A DNA stretch of 64,000 nt from Kocuria sp. GTDB taxonomy: Bacteria > Actinomycetota > Actinomycetes > Actinomycetales > Micrococcaceae. The notes below the pieces were generated by a model. That model did not search any database and was not told the DNA's origin. It was given only the letters and a program-made list of their open reading frames with translations. Below, piece by piece: positions 63,962 to 64,000 of this stretch. The stretch lies in NCBI GenBank assembly GCA_030524035.1, contig JAUNHG010000003.1:186001-250000 (forward strand), read 5' to 3'. A program made the position numbers and the translations under genes. Each line of letters opens with the position of its first letter. Within the stretch, counting starts at the first letter, position 1.

Positions 63962-64000
63962 GCACGTGGGCCGGGCGTCGGTGGGCGGTGGTCGCGGCCG
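63958..64000 (+). CDS. Start of a further element gene, cut by the window end
   Basis: An ATG at 63958 overlaps the primase stop (ATGA) and opens a frame reading MSTWAGRRWAVVAA to the window end. Only 14 codons are visible. Position suggests a replication or helicase-type gene, but no family can be read. Confidence 0.5.
   Translation, partial: MSTWAGRRWAVVAA

Overview
The window looks like a chromosome segment of a Gram-positive actinobacterium, most likely a member of the Micrococcales (Micrococcaceae-like), joined at about 32.49 kb to the left part of a foreign integrative and conjugative-type element. The evidence is the gene order glmU-prs / rplY(ctc)-pth / sufS-sufU, actinobacterial families (DUF2505, large ATP-binding LuxR regulators, GH25 plus S-layer-homology lysozyme) and GTG starts. 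No single gene identifies the genus. Base composition changes at the junction: the left 32 kb is moderately GC-rich, the right 31.5 kb clearly richer.

Left part. Positions 1-14.1 kb are a surface-glycan or secondary-metabolite locus. One long leftward operon (12161 to 742), almost every junction translationally coupled, encodes a stand-alone carrier protein, an acyl-CoA-dehydrogenase-like flavoprotein, an aminoacyl-tRNA-synthetase-like amino acid:[carrier protein] ligase, a DUF1839 protein, a family-2 glycosidase, two paralogous double alpha/beta-hydrolase proteins of exosortase-associated type and a polysaccharide flippase. A phosphopantetheinyl transferase and a glycosyltransferase lie just upstream; another glycosyltransferase converges from the window edge. 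I infer that an amino acid is loaded on the carrier protein without an NRPS, probably oxidised there, and passed to an exported glycan or lipid. Next come DUF2505, nhaA, two LuxR-family ATPase regulators coupled to sufU-sufS, pth, rplY, an initiating sugar-phosphate transferase, the GH25-SLH lysozyme, prs, glmU and tRNA-Gln.

Right part. An ABC-F ATPase gene is cut inside its Walker B (LDEPTN) codons at about 32489, and a complete, higher-GC ABC-F homologue follows at once, as if the element replaces the gene it breaks. The element carries two small proteins, a DprA-like protein, a Gabija-type defence pair (GajA OLD-family ATPase/TOPRIM plus GajB UvrD-like helicase), a frameshifted protein with an R-x4-H motif, a MobF (TrwC/TraA-type) relaxase-helicase with an accessory gene, and a decayed DNA cytosine methyltransferase. 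From 47 to 60.6 kb lies a copper island: CueP, DUF305 and DUF6153 proteins, two MFS pumps, a TetR-controlled flavoprotein, CopZ, a secreted His-rich protein, two P1B ATPases (CPC and CPH types), a YHS protein and CsoR, with two identical CsoR-type operators. The window ends with an AraC regulator, an ArdC-like antirestriction protein, a primase-polymerase and the first codons of another gene. No integrase, type IV coupling protein or right end of the element is visible, so the element continues past 64 kb.
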